A stretch of 64,000 bases of DNA. Source: JAHIGH01 sp964564035 (GTDB lineage Bacteria > Patescibacteriota > Microgenomatia > Levybacterales > UBA12049). The translations under genes and the position numbers were made by a program. The DNA lies in assembly GCA_964564035.1 (NCBI GenBank), contig CAZLZN010000002.1, positions 21,879-85,878 of the forward strand, in the 5' to 3' direction. Of this stretch, positions 16,598-24,976 are shown in pieces. The number at the start of each line of letters is the position of its first letter. The first letter of the stretch is position 1. The notes under the pieces were generated by a model, which saw nothing but the letters and a program-made list of their open reading frames with translations, ran no database searches and was not told the DNA's origin.

Positions 16598-18001
16598 ATG
16601 GCACAGAAAATAACAGTACGAACCCGAATTGCACCCAGTCCGACTGGAGAAAATCTTCATATCGGCAATCTATACACAGCGCTTCTCAACTGGGTTATAG
16701 CCCGCAAAAACAAAGGCCGATTCATAGTCCGCATTGAAGATACGGATAGACTGCGTCTTGTAGAGGGGTCGGAAGACCGGATATTGGATACTCTGAAATC
16801 ATACGGACTTGATTACGATGAAAGCACCGACAAAGGAGGGCCGTTCAACCCGTATCGTCAGTCGGAGCGCCTGGATATATATCGAAAATACGCACTTGAA
16901 CTTATCTCCAAAAAAGCCGCCTACTACTGTATCTGCACCAAAGAGCGCTTGGCACAGCTTCGCGAAAAACAGCTTCAGGAAAAAATACAAACCAGATATG
17001 ATAAACACTGTTTATCTGTACAAGACGAAGTATTAGAGCAAATAAAAAACGGTGCGCCGTCTGTTGTCAGGCTGAATATTTTACCTAGACAAAAAATGTC
17101 TTTTACGGATCTAATACGCGGCGAAATTACCTTTAGCTCGGACGAAGTTGACGATCAGGTGCTTCTCAAGTCGGACGGCTTCCCCACATATCACTTGGCG
17201 GTCGTGATTGACGATCATCTAATGGAGATTACTCATGTGATACGCGCCGAAGAATGGATTTCATCAACGCCCAAACATATTTTATTATACGAATCATTCG
17301 GATGGCCGCGTCCGCTGTTTGCGCATACGCCCATTCTCCGCAATCCGGACAAAAGCAAGCTCTCCAAAAGAAAAAATCCCGTCTGGGCAAATTGGTATTT
17401 GGAAGAAGGCTTTTTGCCTGAAGCAGTGCTGAATTACCTTGCTCTAATGGGCTGGAGCCATCCAGAGCAGAAAGACATATTTGAAATTGAAGAATTTATC
17501 AAAGAATTCGAATTAAAAAACATAAAAACAGTCGGTCCCGCGTTTGATATCCAAAAACTCAAATGGATGAATCAGCAGTATATTCAGGCACTTACTCCCG
17601 GTGATTTGAAAAACAGACTTCAAAATTTCTACCGTGACAAAATATCTCTATCTGACGATTTATTTCACAAATTATATCCTCTTATCCACACGCGCATGGA
17701 GCTTCTAAAAGATTTTAAAGATTTGACAGGTTTTATATTTGATCCTCAAAAATACCCACCCAGAAGCAGTCTGGAAAAAGAAATTGCCGGTTATCTGATA
17801 GAGCAGTTTAATTCTGAGAAATCCTGGAGCAAGGACAGAATACTTGATTTACTCAAGTCAGCTCTCATGCATTTCAAAATAAAAATGTCGGTCCTTTATT
17901 ATATTTTAACCGGCAGCGAAAAAGGTCTTCCATTGCCTGAATCTCTAGAAATATTAGGCAAAGACCAAACTATTCACAGGCTTAAACTGTTTCTAAAATA
18001 G
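16598..18001 (+). CDS. gltX: glutamyl-tRNA synthetase
   Basis: This class I synthetase charges tRNA-Glu and, in organisms using GatCAB, also mischarges tRNA-Gln. The HIGH-type motif is HIGN at 21-24 after PSPTGENL, followed by RIEDTDR at 45-51, and the KMSKS-type motif is KLSKR at 254-258. The 467-residue length is normal for bacterial GluRS. It is the first of a three-gene unit with the PAP2-like gene (2-base gap) and dgkA. No strong promoter or Shine-Dalgarno site is seen upstream. No glutaminyl-tRNA synthetase is present in the window. Confidence 0.95.
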   Translation: MAQKITVRTRIAPSPTGENLHIGNLYTALLNWVIARKNKGRFIVRIEDTDRLRLVEGSEDRILDTLKSYGLDYDESTDKGGPFNPYRQSERLDIYRKYALELISKKAAYYCICTKERLAQLREKQLQEKIQTRYDKHCLSVQDEVLEQIKNGAPSVVRLNILPRQKMSFTDLIRGEITFSSDEVDDQVLLKSDGFPTYHLAVVIDDHLMEITHVIRAEEWISSTPKHILLYESFGWPRPLFAHTPILRNPDKSKLSKRKNPVWANWYLEEGFLPEAVLNYLALMGWSHPEQKDIFEIEEFIKEFELKNIKTVGPAFDIQKLKWMNQQYIQALTPGDLKNRLQNFYRDKISLSDDLFHKLYPLIHTRMELLKDFKDLTGFIFDPQKYPPRSSLEKEIAGYLIEQFNSEKSWSKDRILDLLKSALMHFKIKMSVLYYILTGSEKGLPLPESLEILGKDQTIHRLKLFLK

Positions 18002-18003
18002 CT

Positions 18004-18588
18004 ATGCTTCTCGGCCGTTTTATTTCATATATTTCAAACCCGATTTTTATCTTGCTCGGCCTACCCTATTTTATGGTTTACCTTTTCACCGGCGATACTG
18101 CGTCAGCGATTTTTTGGACTATCTATACATGGGTTTATCTGTTTGTTTTTGCTTTATTTGTCGTTATAGGTGTCCGCAGAGGTTTTTATACGGACTTAGA
18201 TGTCTCAAGTCGGGAAGATAGGTTTTCTCTTTATTTATTCGCGTCAATAATTACTTTTTTATATTTTATTACTCTTATTTTTTTATCGGCGCCCGCGATA
18301 TTATATTTAATATCCATAGGTGTTATGGCCGGCATACTGGCCGGAAGCATAGTAAATACCCGGATCAAAGCCTCTGTTCATGTTGCTGCTGTATCAGCGC
18401 TGATTACCGGTCTGGCTCTTGTTTATCAGGGATACTACTGGCTTTTATATATTTTAATTCCTGTCATCTGCTGGGCGCGCGTAAAAATAGAAAGACATAC
18501 TGTCCCGGAAGTTATTGCAGGCAGTTTCATTGGATCGATACTTGCTGTTATAATGTATTTTGTAGCACTAAATTATCACTTTTTATGA
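18004..18588 (+). CDS. PAP2-like membrane phosphatase family protein
   Basis: This 194-residue protein has about six membrane helices. A DLDVSSREDR motif near residue 63-72, a KASVHVA segment near 122-128 and a late RVKIERHTVPEVIAG correspond to the three phosphatase motifs (Lys/Arg; SxxxH-like; Arg-x5-His) of type-2 phosphatidic acid phosphatase relatives. It is followed at a 4-base overlap by dgkA, which suggests a lipid-carrier role such as undecaprenyl-pyrophosphate recycling. That is inference from neighbours. Confidence 0.65.
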   Translation: MLLGRFISYISNPIFILLGLPYFMVYLFTGDTASAIFWTIYTWVYLFVFALFVVIGVRRGFYTDLDVSSREDRFSLYLFASIITFLYFITLIFLSAPAILYLISIGVMAGILAGSIVNTRIKASVHVAAVSALITGLALVYQGYYWLLYILIPVICWARVKIERHTVPEVIAGSFIGSILAVIMYFVALNYHFL

Positions 18589-18953
18589 TAGACGGTAAAA
18601 AATTATTCAAATCCTTTGATTTCGCTTTTCAGGGTGTTAAACACGCCATCCAATCCGACCAAAATTTTCTGGTTCACTTCTCGATCGCTATATTGGTGCT
18701 TGTTTTGGGTCTTTATTTCAATGTATCCCGGTTCGAAATGGCTCTTCTGCTCCTTGCGATCTTACTTGTTATCGCGACCGAGATGATAAATACCGCTATC
18801 GAGAAAATGGTCGATCTCATTACCCGCGAGCACAGACTTGAAGCCAAAATCGCCAAAGACGTCTCATCCGGAATGGTTCTCATCACAGCGATCGGCGCCT
18901 TCCTCCTCGGCCTCTTTATCTTCATCCCATATATCATTTTTTACTTCAAATAG
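18585..18953 (+). CDS. dgkA: diacylglycerol/undecaprenol kinase
   Basis: This small integral membrane kinase (122 residues) phosphorylates undecaprenol or diacylglycerol. It has three to four helices and the family signature with EMINTAIEKMVDL near 65-78, where the catalytic Glu and Asn lie, and a later AKDVSSGMVL. The start overlaps the end of the PAP2-like gene. In Gram-positive-type organisms this family mostly makes undecaprenyl phosphate for wall and surface-sugar synthesis, which fits the sugar cluster in this window. Confidence 0.88.
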   Translation: MIDGKKLFKSFDFAFQGVKHAIQSDQNFLVHFSIAILVLVLGLYFNVSRFEMALLLLAILLVIATEMINTAIEKMVDLITREHRLEAKIAKDVSSGMVLITAIGAFLLGLFIFIPYIIFYFK

Positions 18954-19011
18954 CTTTTTGAACTGATTTTTAGTAAAATTGTTCAGTACTAAAACTGGTT
19001 ATATATTGACT

Positions 19012-19036
19012 TAAGTTCGGTTTTAAAAATTATACT
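19012..19036 (+). promoter_or_regulatory. promoter of the tRNA-Gln gene
   Basis: TTGACT lies at about 19007-19012 and TATACT at 19031-19036, with a spacer of about 18-19 bases; the -35 spacing is slightly long. Transcription would start about six bases before the mature tRNA. No other promoter is apparent in the 95-base gap after dgkA. Confidence 0.45.
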
Positions 19037-19048
19037 AGTGCCCAGGGC

Positions 19049-19119
19049 TGCTGAGTCGTCTAATGGTAGGACAACGGACTCTGAATCCGTTTATCTTGGT
19101 TCGAATCCAGGCTCAGCAG
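19049..19119 (+). tRNA. tRNA-Gln (anticodon CUG)
   Basis: A full cloverleaf can be folded by hand: a 7-bp acceptor stem (TGCTGAG with CTCAGCA), a D stem GTC/GAC, an anticodon stem ACGGA/TCCGT with loop CTCTGAA giving anticodon CUG, and a T stem CTTGG/CCAGG with loop TTCGAAT. The discriminator is G and CCA is not encoded (GCCG follows). The first pair is U1-A72, the identity used for tRNA-Gln amidation by GatCAB and by bacterial GlnRS. A -10 box (TATACT, 19031-19036) lies 12 bases upstream. Confidence 0.93.
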
Positions 19120-19277
19120 CCGTAGGCACTAAAAATAATCGGGCACTTTTAAAAAAAATTCTACTTCACTCTTACCACGGCGGAAAATTACCGACTATAA
19201 AGGTTATGTCAAGTCATTTCAAATAAATCGTGAAAAATAGCAATTATTTGCCTCATGCCTTAATATATAAGAAATAT

Positions 19278-19772
19278 ATGAACCTGCGATTAGCGCAAGC
19301 GCGAGATATTCCGCTTTTGACATATTGGGATACAAAACAACACGTTATTGCCTCAGGCGGCGCGGACGACGTATATGACTGGCATGCCGAACTGCAAAGA
19401 ACGGTCCCATGGCGGGAATTCCTGATAGCCGAAGTTGACGGCCGGCCAGTTGGTGTAATTGTCAATATTGATCCGCGCGAAGAAGAAACTCACTATTGGG
19501 GGGATATTGAGCCAAACTTGCGGGCGCTTGATATATGGATTGGTGAAGAAGCGGATTTAGGTCGAGGATATGGCACACAAATGATGAAAGCGGCTCTGAT
19601 TAGATGTTTTCAAAATAAAAATACAAAAGCAATAATACTTGATACGTTGGTAAATAATACTCGTGCTATTAAATTTTATGAAAAAATAGGATTTAAAAAA
19701 ATTGCAAGAAAAAAATTTGGCGAAGATGACTGTTATATTTATAGGATTGATAGAAAAGAATTCAAATATTGA
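19278..19772 (+). CDS. GNAT acetyltransferase resembling aminoglycoside 6'-N-acetyltransferases
   Basis: This 164-residue GNAT enzyme transfers an acetyl group from acetyl-CoA. The coenzyme A loop is LGRGYGTQMM, followed by a late NNTRAIKFYEKIGF motif. The LDIWIGEEADLGRGYGTQMM arrangement and the acidic first half resemble AAC(6') enzymes, but substrate cannot be fixed from this fold. I prefer the ATG at 19278 (MNLRLAQARDI), which matches family N-termini and has a TATAAG six bases upstream; a GTG at 19230 would add 16 residues. The gene sits alone between tRNA-Gln and a gene fragment. Confidence 0.75.
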   Translation: MNLRLAQARDIPLLTYWDTKQHVIASGGADDVYDWHAELQRTVPWREFLIAEVDGRPVGVIVNIDPREEETHYWGDIEPNLRALDIWIGEEADLGRGYGTQMMKAALIRCFQNKNTKAIILDTLVNNTRAIKFYEKIGFKKIARKKFGEDDCYIYRIDRKEFKY

Positions 19773-20132
19773 GCTAAAACAAGACATGATTACAAAATAA
19801 AAAAATACCCTTACCTATTGGACTATAAAGAAAATTTAATAAGATAATAATACGAATTGTACTCTAAACTAACACTTGATTTATCATAGTTATCTAATAT
19901 ATTCTGTAAAAATTAACAAATTCCCACAATTATATTACAAATAAAACGTGTCTATTTGATTAAATACGAATAATTATGCAGAAAGTATTCGGTGGAGGCG
20001 AGATTTATGGCTAAATATGTAGATGGATTTGTCTTAGTAGTATCAAATATAACAGGTTCATTTTAACCCGGCATTACTATACATATCTTGAATCGGATAT
20101 CAATATAAATTATTATCTTTATATAAAAGAAT
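19773..20132. other. intergenic stretch, AT-rich, with a DUF1428 stub
   Basis: Between the GNAT and SDR genes there are 360 bases without an intact gene. The first 230 bases are AT-rich and I see no gene, RNA or repeat in them. The last part holds the truncated DUF1428 start at 20007. Close to the SDR start there is a TATATA/TATAAA sequence 5-7 bases upstream of the ATG that could act as its -10 element. Confidence 0.5.
20007..20066 (+). pseudogene. truncated DUF1428 (YbaA-like) gene fragment
   Basis: A frame starting ATG at 20007 reads MAKYVDGFVLVV, the conserved N-terminus of DUF1428 proteins (usually about 115 residues), and then departs into unrelated codons and stops at codon 20. A good Shine-Dalgarno sequence (GGAGGCGAG) precedes it. 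No continuation of the family is seen in the other frames downstream before the SDR gene. This looks like the 5' stub of a gene whose remainder was deleted or replaced. Confidence 0.5.
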
Positions 20133-20981
20133 ATGAATAATAAAATAGTTCTAATTACAGGCGCGACATCAGGATTTGGCAAGGCGACAGCTATTGAATT
20201 GGCACGAATGGGCGCGCAAGTAATAATCGGCTGCAGCACCAGGGAAAAAGGTAAAATAGCAAGAAAAGATATTTTATGGGAATCGGGATCTGAAAAAATA
20301 GATTTATTCGTTGCGGATCTCAGCTCACAAAAGCAGATCATAGAGGCTGTGATAGATTTTAAGAAAAAACATTCAAAACTACATGTCCTAATAAATAACG
20401 CCGGAGTATATCTTCCAGAGCGTCTCGAGACTGAAGATGGTATAGAAAAAACCTTTGCGACAAATTACCTTTCGCACTTCCTGCTCACTCACCTGCTTCT
20501 GGATCTCCTCAAGAAATCCGCGCCTTCGAGAATTATCAACGTCGCCTCAAAACACAACGGTATCAGCATAAAATGGGATGACATCATGCTCGAAAAAAAA
20601 TATACACCCTGGCAGGCTCTCGGTCAAACAAAACTTGCATTGGTACTGTTCACCAAAAAACTTGCAGATGAATTAAAAGGAACCGGAGTTACAGTTAATT
20701 CGCTCCATCCTGCGGTCGTCGAAACAGGCCTCGGTGTTTACAGGGCAACGGGCATGATGGGTTTAGCCGTCAAAGTTATGAAGCTATTTTTACACACCTC
20801 AATCGAAAAAGGAGCAGAGACTCAAATCTATCTCGCATCCTCGCCGGACGTCGAAAACATCTCCGGAGAATTTTTTATAAATAAAAAAGTCACCAAAACA
20901 CTTTCCAACGCCAGCAACCCTCAGGACATAGAGCGCCTTTGGAATCTGAGCCTCGAATTAACTAATATCTCAAAATATTAA
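20133..20981 (+). CDS. short-chain dehydrogenase/reductase (retinol dehydrogenase-like)
   Basis: This NAD(P)-dependent oxidoreductase of 282 residues shows the classical SDR features: TGATSGFGKAT near 10-20 for cofactor binding, DLSS after the second strand, NNAGVY near 89-94, and a catalytic region where YxxxK is not standard: the position following INVASKHNG contains a WQALGQTKLA segment, with the Lys kept but the Tyr replaced by Gln or Leu by eye. This resembles the WWC/retinol-dehydrogenase group with YxxSK in most members, so activity may be altered. It is monocistronic. The substrate is unknown. Confidence 0.8.
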   Translation: MNNKIVLITGATSGFGKATAIELARMGAQVIIGCSTREKGKIARKDILWESGSEKIDLFVADLSSQKQIIEAVIDFKKKHSKLHVLINNAGVYLPERLETEDGIEKTFATNYLSHFLLTHLLLDLLKKSAPSRIINVASKHNGISIKWDDIMLEKKYTPWQALGQTKLALVLFTKKLADELKGTGVTVNSLHPAVVETGLGVYRATGMMGLAVKVMKLFLHTSIEKGAETQIYLASSPDVENISGEFFINKKVTKTLSNASNPQDIERLWNLSLELTNISKY

Positions 20982-21000
20982 GAGTAATACTTATGTATTA

Positions 21001-21945
21001 TTATTCTCCAAATTTTTTTCTATACACATCGCGGGGAATTGACCGCCTGCCTACTATTATATTTGCCGGATATCGCACAGGTGCCTCATGAGCTTCTCTC
21101 AATGCTTCCGCGACTAATTGCCTGTCACTCATATCTCCGTGAGATGTACTGGGTCGGAACAAAGCCCAGTCGCCTGAGGGCAAAGTATCGGAGGATACAC
21201 CGCGGTCAAACTTGTCATTTAGAAAATCTTTGGTTGAATCATCTACGGGTTTAAGCCAAACACCCGGAGGCACCATTTTACCGTCTTCCGTCAAAAAAGG
21301 AATTAGACTAAGTCCCGCCTGAACGCCTTTGTACTTTATCATTATAGCTGGTTTATCACCTGCGTATGCAGTAAGTATAGATTTGCACTTTATTGAGGTA
21401 AGTAATCTCGGCTCTGCTTTATCGCATAGAAAACTATCACTGTGTCCCGGTCTAAATATTATATCTTTTTTTGGCAAAAGATCATCAGGTATGCGTTCAT
21501 TGATATTTTCAGGCAACTTCTCCCTTGGAATTCTGCTAAATATATATGCAAGCTGTCCATTGTATTTCTCAGGATCGTCTACCATTGCTGAAATAAGCTC
21601 GGACATAAAAGGCGTTTTTACCAAATCAGCCAGTTTTTGTGTATTTAGGCCGTTGTTAGAAAGAGTTACGCTGAACTCATAGGTACCTGTTGCCGCAAAT
21701 AACGCGTGCATTACAATTGCTAACTTTCTGCCGTCCCTTCCCCGTAGTGCCTGTTCAGTCATTGTAGCTTTATCAGACGTTTTTGACGAGTTTTCATTAT
21801 GACCGAATACTTCTCGGGCAAGCGCATTCAGATCGGCTATTGGTAATTTAATGTCCCTATCTTCAAAATTTTTTATTCTATGGCGAAAACTGCTTTCATA
21901 GAAATGCTCCGCTTTTGCAGTATAACTTTTTAATCGTTCATTCAT
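21001..21945 (-). CDS. hypothetical protein
   Basis: I do not recognise this 314-residue protein. It is predicted soluble, without signal peptide or membrane segments. The N-terminal third is helical and charged; the C-terminal half has alternating strands with a GDWALFRPSTSHGDMSD stretch and a basic, arginine-rich end (IVGRRSIPRDVYRKK). No catalytic motif is clear. It is transcribed alone, downstream of the aromatic operon, with a TATATT about 14 bases before its ATG and a short inverted repeat (ATATAG/CTATAT) around 21963-21976. It is probably lineage-specific. Confidence 0.5.
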   Translation of the reverse strand: MNERLKSYTAKAEHFYESSFRHRIKNFEDRDIKLPIADLNALAREVFGHNENSSKTSDKATMTEQALRGRDGRKLAIVMHALFAATGTYEFSVTLSNNGLNTQKLADLVKTPFMSELISAMVDDPEKYNGQLAYIFSRIPREKLPENINERIPDDLLPKKDIIFRPGHSDSFLCDKAEPRLLTSIKCKSILTAYAGDKPAIMIKYKGVQAGLSLIPFLTEDGKMVPPGVWLKPVDDSTKDFLNDKFDRGVSSDTLPSGDWALFRPSTSHGDMSDRQLVAEALREAHEAPVRYPANIIVGRRSIPRDVYRKKFGE

Positions 21946-22116
21946 AATTTAAATAAATTAATATAGGTCTATATATTATTATATAGCGTCGTCTTTTATT
22001 ATACAGAAACAGAATAATAAAATCAACTATAGGATTATGTTTTTGGGAGTAAATATTAACAACTTATAAACAAAATAAGTAGCGTTTATTCGTGCATCCG
22101 GACATGTATGGATAAG

Positions 22117-22386
22117 TCAGCTTTTCTTTTCTATTTCAACCGACTCGTCATGTATCATATTAAACATATCCGTAATAAAATTTTCCGACAGCCCGTATTT
22201 TCGCGCGAGCGCTTTTCTGGAATCGATTACCCGCTTCCATCTCTCTTCGTTTACAATATCAATATTATTCTTTCTCTTAAATTCTCCGATTTTACGTACA
22301 ACTTCAGTGCGCTTACCTAACATTTCAATTAATTGCCTGTCTATCTCATCAACTTGCTCCCTGTATTCATCAAGTAAGTTTTTCAT
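22117..22386 (-). CDS. aroQ: chorismate mutase, AroQ type
   Basis: It converts chorismate to prephenate, the branch toward phenylalanine and tyrosine. The 89-residue all-helical protein matches the AroQ family: REQVDEIDRQLIEMLGKR at the start (with Arg8-11 region), then a KRKNNIDIVNEERW segment where the active-site Lys and Arg lie. It is the last gene of the 11-kb trp-aro operon, four bases after aroC. There is no fused prephenate dehydratase or dehydrogenase, and neither is in the window. Confidence 0.92.
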   Translation of the reverse strand: MKNLLDEYREQVDEIDRQLIEMLGKRTEVVRKIGEFKRKNNIDIVNEERWKRVIDSRKALARKYGLSENFITDMFNMIHDESVEIEKKS

Positions 22387-22390
22387 ACAA

Positions 22391-23473
22391 TTACATATTC
22401 TGTGCCTTATGCCTCATATAGTGATCCATGATCACGATTGCCGCCATGGCATCAACGATCGGTACAGCCCGCGGTAAAACGCATGGGTCATGTCTCCCCT
22501 TTGCTTCAAGCGTTGTCCCTTCACCTTTTCTATTTACAGTATTCTGCATTTTTGAAATAGTAGATACAGGTTTTATCGCGACTCTGAAATAAATATCTTC
22601 TCCTGTTGTTATGCCTCCCAAAGTACCGCCCGCGTGATTCGTTTTTAATTTTACTATTTCATTATGTATATAAAATTCATCATTGTGCTGGCTCCCCCTC
22701 ATTTTAACACCCTCAAAACCCGATCCGAATTCAAACCCCTTAACTGCGTTTATCGAAAGCATAGCTTTCCCGAGGTCCGCCGGAATTTTATCAAAAACAG
22801 GCTCGCCGAGACCTGCCGGCACATTTCTGATAACCCCGAGGATTATGCCCCCTATCGAATCGTTATCGGACTTAACCTCTTCAATAAGTTCGATCATTTC
22901 ATTCGCCTTCGCAGGTTCCGGACACCTGACGATATTACTCTCGATCATTTCACTCGTAACTGTCTTAAAATCTATATCTGTTTTTATATCCCCGACTTGC
23001 TCGACATAACTAAGTATCTCAATTCCGAGCTTTTCTTTTAGATATTTTTTAGCAATAGCTCCCGCGGCGACCCGCCCCAGCGTTTCTCTCGCTGACGCTC
23101 TGCCGCTTCCGCGCCAGTCACGGAGTCCATATTTCTTTTCAAAAGTATAATCCGCGTGCCCCGGCCTGTACAAGTCCTTTAGTTCCATATAGTCCTCGGG
23201 TCTCGCGTCTTTGTTATAAGCCATCAGCATTATGGGAGTTCCAGTAGTTTTGCCTTCAAATATTCCCGACAGAATATGTATTTCATCCTGCTCTTTTCTG
23301 GGTGTCGTTATGGCGCTTTGTCCCGGTTTGCGTCTGTCCAGCTCCCGTTGAATATCGTCTTTAGAGATATCAAGCCCCGGCGGACAGCCGTCAACTATGA
23401 CGCCGACACCTCCTCCGTGTGATTCCCCGAAGGTTGTAATTTTATATAGTTGTCCAAAACTGTTTCCGGCCAT
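22391..23473 (-). CDS. aroC: chorismate synthase
   Basis: It converts 5-enolpyruvylshikimate 3-phosphate to chorismate using reduced FMN. From ATG 23473 (MAGNSFGQLYKITTFGESHG) it has 360 residues with the family signatures GESHGGGVGVIVDG near 16-29, a central DYTFEKKYGLRDWRG and GRASARETLGRVAAGAIA, and a C-terminal PVSTI and GRHDPCVLPRAVPI. The longer start at 23488 would overlap aroD by 14 bases and is less likely. It is the penultimate gene of the aromatic operon. Confidence 0.96.
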   Translation of the reverse strand: MAGNSFGQLYKITTFGESHGGGVGVIVDGCPPGLDISKDDIQRELDRRKPGQSAITTPRKEQDEIHILSGIFEGKTTGTPIMLMAYNKDARPEDYMELKDLYRPGHADYTFEKKYGLRDWRGSGRASARETLGRVAAGAIAKKYLKEKLGIEILSYVEQVGDIKTDIDFKTVTSEMIESNIVRCPEPAKANEMIELIEEVKSDNDSIGGIILGVIRNVPAGLGEPVFDKIPADLGKAMLSINAVKGFEFGSGFEGVKMRGSQHNDEFYIHNEIVKLKTNHAGGTLGGITTGEDIYFRVAIKPVSTISKMQNTVNRKGEGTTLEAKGRHDPCVLPRAVPIVDAMAAIVIMDHYMRHKAQNM

Positions 23474-23474
23474 A

Positions 23475-24158
23475 TTACTTATTATCAAAAATATCAGCTA
23501 TAGTTTGCAAGTCCTTTTTAAGAATTTGTCCATCGGCGGTAAGGTTATTTTTATCGTTTGGAGCAAAATTTACATAATTTCCATTTAACATCCCGTAAAC
23601 TCGTGCGATTTTGCCCTGTGTCCCCATTCCCGTCACGATAAATTCCAGTTTCTTTTCATTCAATATATGAATCAAGGTCATAAGTCGTATCGCGTCTTCT
23701 GCGTTTTTACACTTTGCCGCGATTTTAACAACTGAAGGGTTGAATTTATTCATAAAATTTATTATCTTTATAAGCTCCTCCTCATCAGGAGTTTCATTAT
23801 AGTTATGATAAGAAATAATTTTCCGGATGTTTATTTTATTGGAATTTAAATATTCGAGTTCCGTTATCTGATCGTTTATATCCAGATCCAAAAGCGAATT
23901 TAGATCCTTAATAGATTCAATTATTTTTAACTTTAGATCGGATCTCATTTTTGTGCTTTCTAAATTCTTTCTCCGCAACAAAAATATAAAATTCTTATCT
24001 TTGTATTTTTTTATCAGTTCAGGCGCGAAATTTTCTGTCAGATGATCAATATAATCAAGCCAAATTTCATAAAAATCATATTCCGGATTTTTATCAATAA
24101 GTTCGGAAACTTCATTAGCTGATTTCGCAATTAATGGTAAGCAAAATTTAATTTTCAT
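23475..24158 (-). CDS. aroD: type I 3-dehydroquinate dehydratase
   Basis: It dehydrates 3-dehydroquinate to 3-dehydroshikimate. The type I (Schiff-base) residues are visible: Glu in EIWLDYI near residue 32, His in SYHNY near 118, and the lysine in VKIAAKC near 145, followed by TGMGTQGKIARV near 175-186. The 227-residue length is typical. It overlaps aroE by four bases and aroC follows after one base. Base composition is strikingly AT-rich compared with aroC, giving many Asn, Lys and Ile residues. Confidence 0.9.
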   Translation of the reverse strand: MKIKFCLPLIAKSANEVSELIDKNPEYDFYEIWLDYIDHLTENFAPELIKKYKDKNFIFLLRRKNLESTKMRSDLKLKIIESIKDLNSLLDLDINDQITELEYLNSNKINIRKIISYHNYNETPDEEELIKIINFMNKFNPSVVKIAAKCKNAEDAIRLMTLIHILNEKKLEFIVTGMGTQGKIARVYGMLNGNYVNFAPNDKNNLTADGQILKKDLQTIADIFDNK

Positions 24159-24976
24159 AAGCCATTTAAAATATCTCTGAACAAATCCTCGGAAACGTCA
24201 CGTCCGGTATATAACTTGAACTGTTCAATCCCTTGATAAATAAGCATGTCCTGCCCATGAATTACTTTCGCGCCTTTTTTACTTGCCGATTTTAATAATT
24301 CGGTTTCAGTGGGCGTATAAACGCAGTCAAAAACAATTTGATCTTTTCTAATATATTCTGCCGGCAGTATTGATTTATTGCTGTATCCCTGCATGCCAAC
24401 AGGTGTGGAATTAATAATAATATCACAATTTTTTATTTCGCTGATATTTTCAATAGGCATCGCTTCGCCTCCAAAATCTCCGGCTATTTTTTCTGCTTTT
24501 TCAAGCGTTCGGTTAAAAATCATGAATCTGGTACCGTTTTTATTCATAGCATACGCGCAAGCTCGCGCAGCTCCTCCCGCACCGATTATCCCGGCAGTCT
24601 TACCTTCCAATTTTGTTAATTTCATAAGCGGCTTTGCGACACCGATGAAATCGGTATTGTATCCTTTTAGTACGCCGTTGTCGTTGACAATCGTATTGAC
24701 CGCTCCGATCGCTCTCGCGTCAGGATCAATATGATCCAAATACTTCATAATTTCGACTTTATGCGGTATCGTGCAACTTACTCCCCTTATTCCCATGGCT
24801 CTGACCCCTTTTGTGAAATCTTCCAGTTTATCAATTCTAACCCGGCTCGCGACATATACAAACTCACTATCCATTCCCATCTTTTCATAAATAGAGTTAT
24901 ATAGCAGAGGTCCTATCGAATGCTCGACCGGATCCCCGATTACCATACAGATTTTTGTTTTTGAATTTATTTTCAT
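24155..24976 (-). CDS. aroE: shikimate dehydrogenase
   Basis: It reduces 3-dehydroshikimate to shikimate with NADPH. The 273 residues show an N-terminal GDPVEHSIGPLLYN (the usual HSxSP pair has Gly at the second Ser, and HN is YN), the catalytic Lys in CTIPHK near 65-70, NTD near 108, the nucleotide loop GAGGAARA near 132-139, and INSTPVGM near 190. The altered shikimate-binding serine could be tested. It overlaps aroA-aroK and aroD by four bases each. Confidence 0.93.
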   Translation of the reverse strand: MKINSKTKICMVIGDPVEHSIGPLLYNSIYEKMGMDSEFVYVASRVRIDKLEDFTKGVRAMGIRGVSCTIPHKVEIMKYLDHIDPDARAIGAVNTIVNDNGVLKGYNTDFIGVAKPLMKLTKLEGKTAGIIGAGGAARACAYAMNKNGTRFMIFNRTLEKAEKIAGDFGGEAMPIENISEIKNCDIIINSTPVGMQGYSNKSILPAEYIRKDQIVFDCVYTPTETELLKSASKKGAKVIHGQDMLIYQGIEQFKLYTGRDVSEDLFRDILNGL

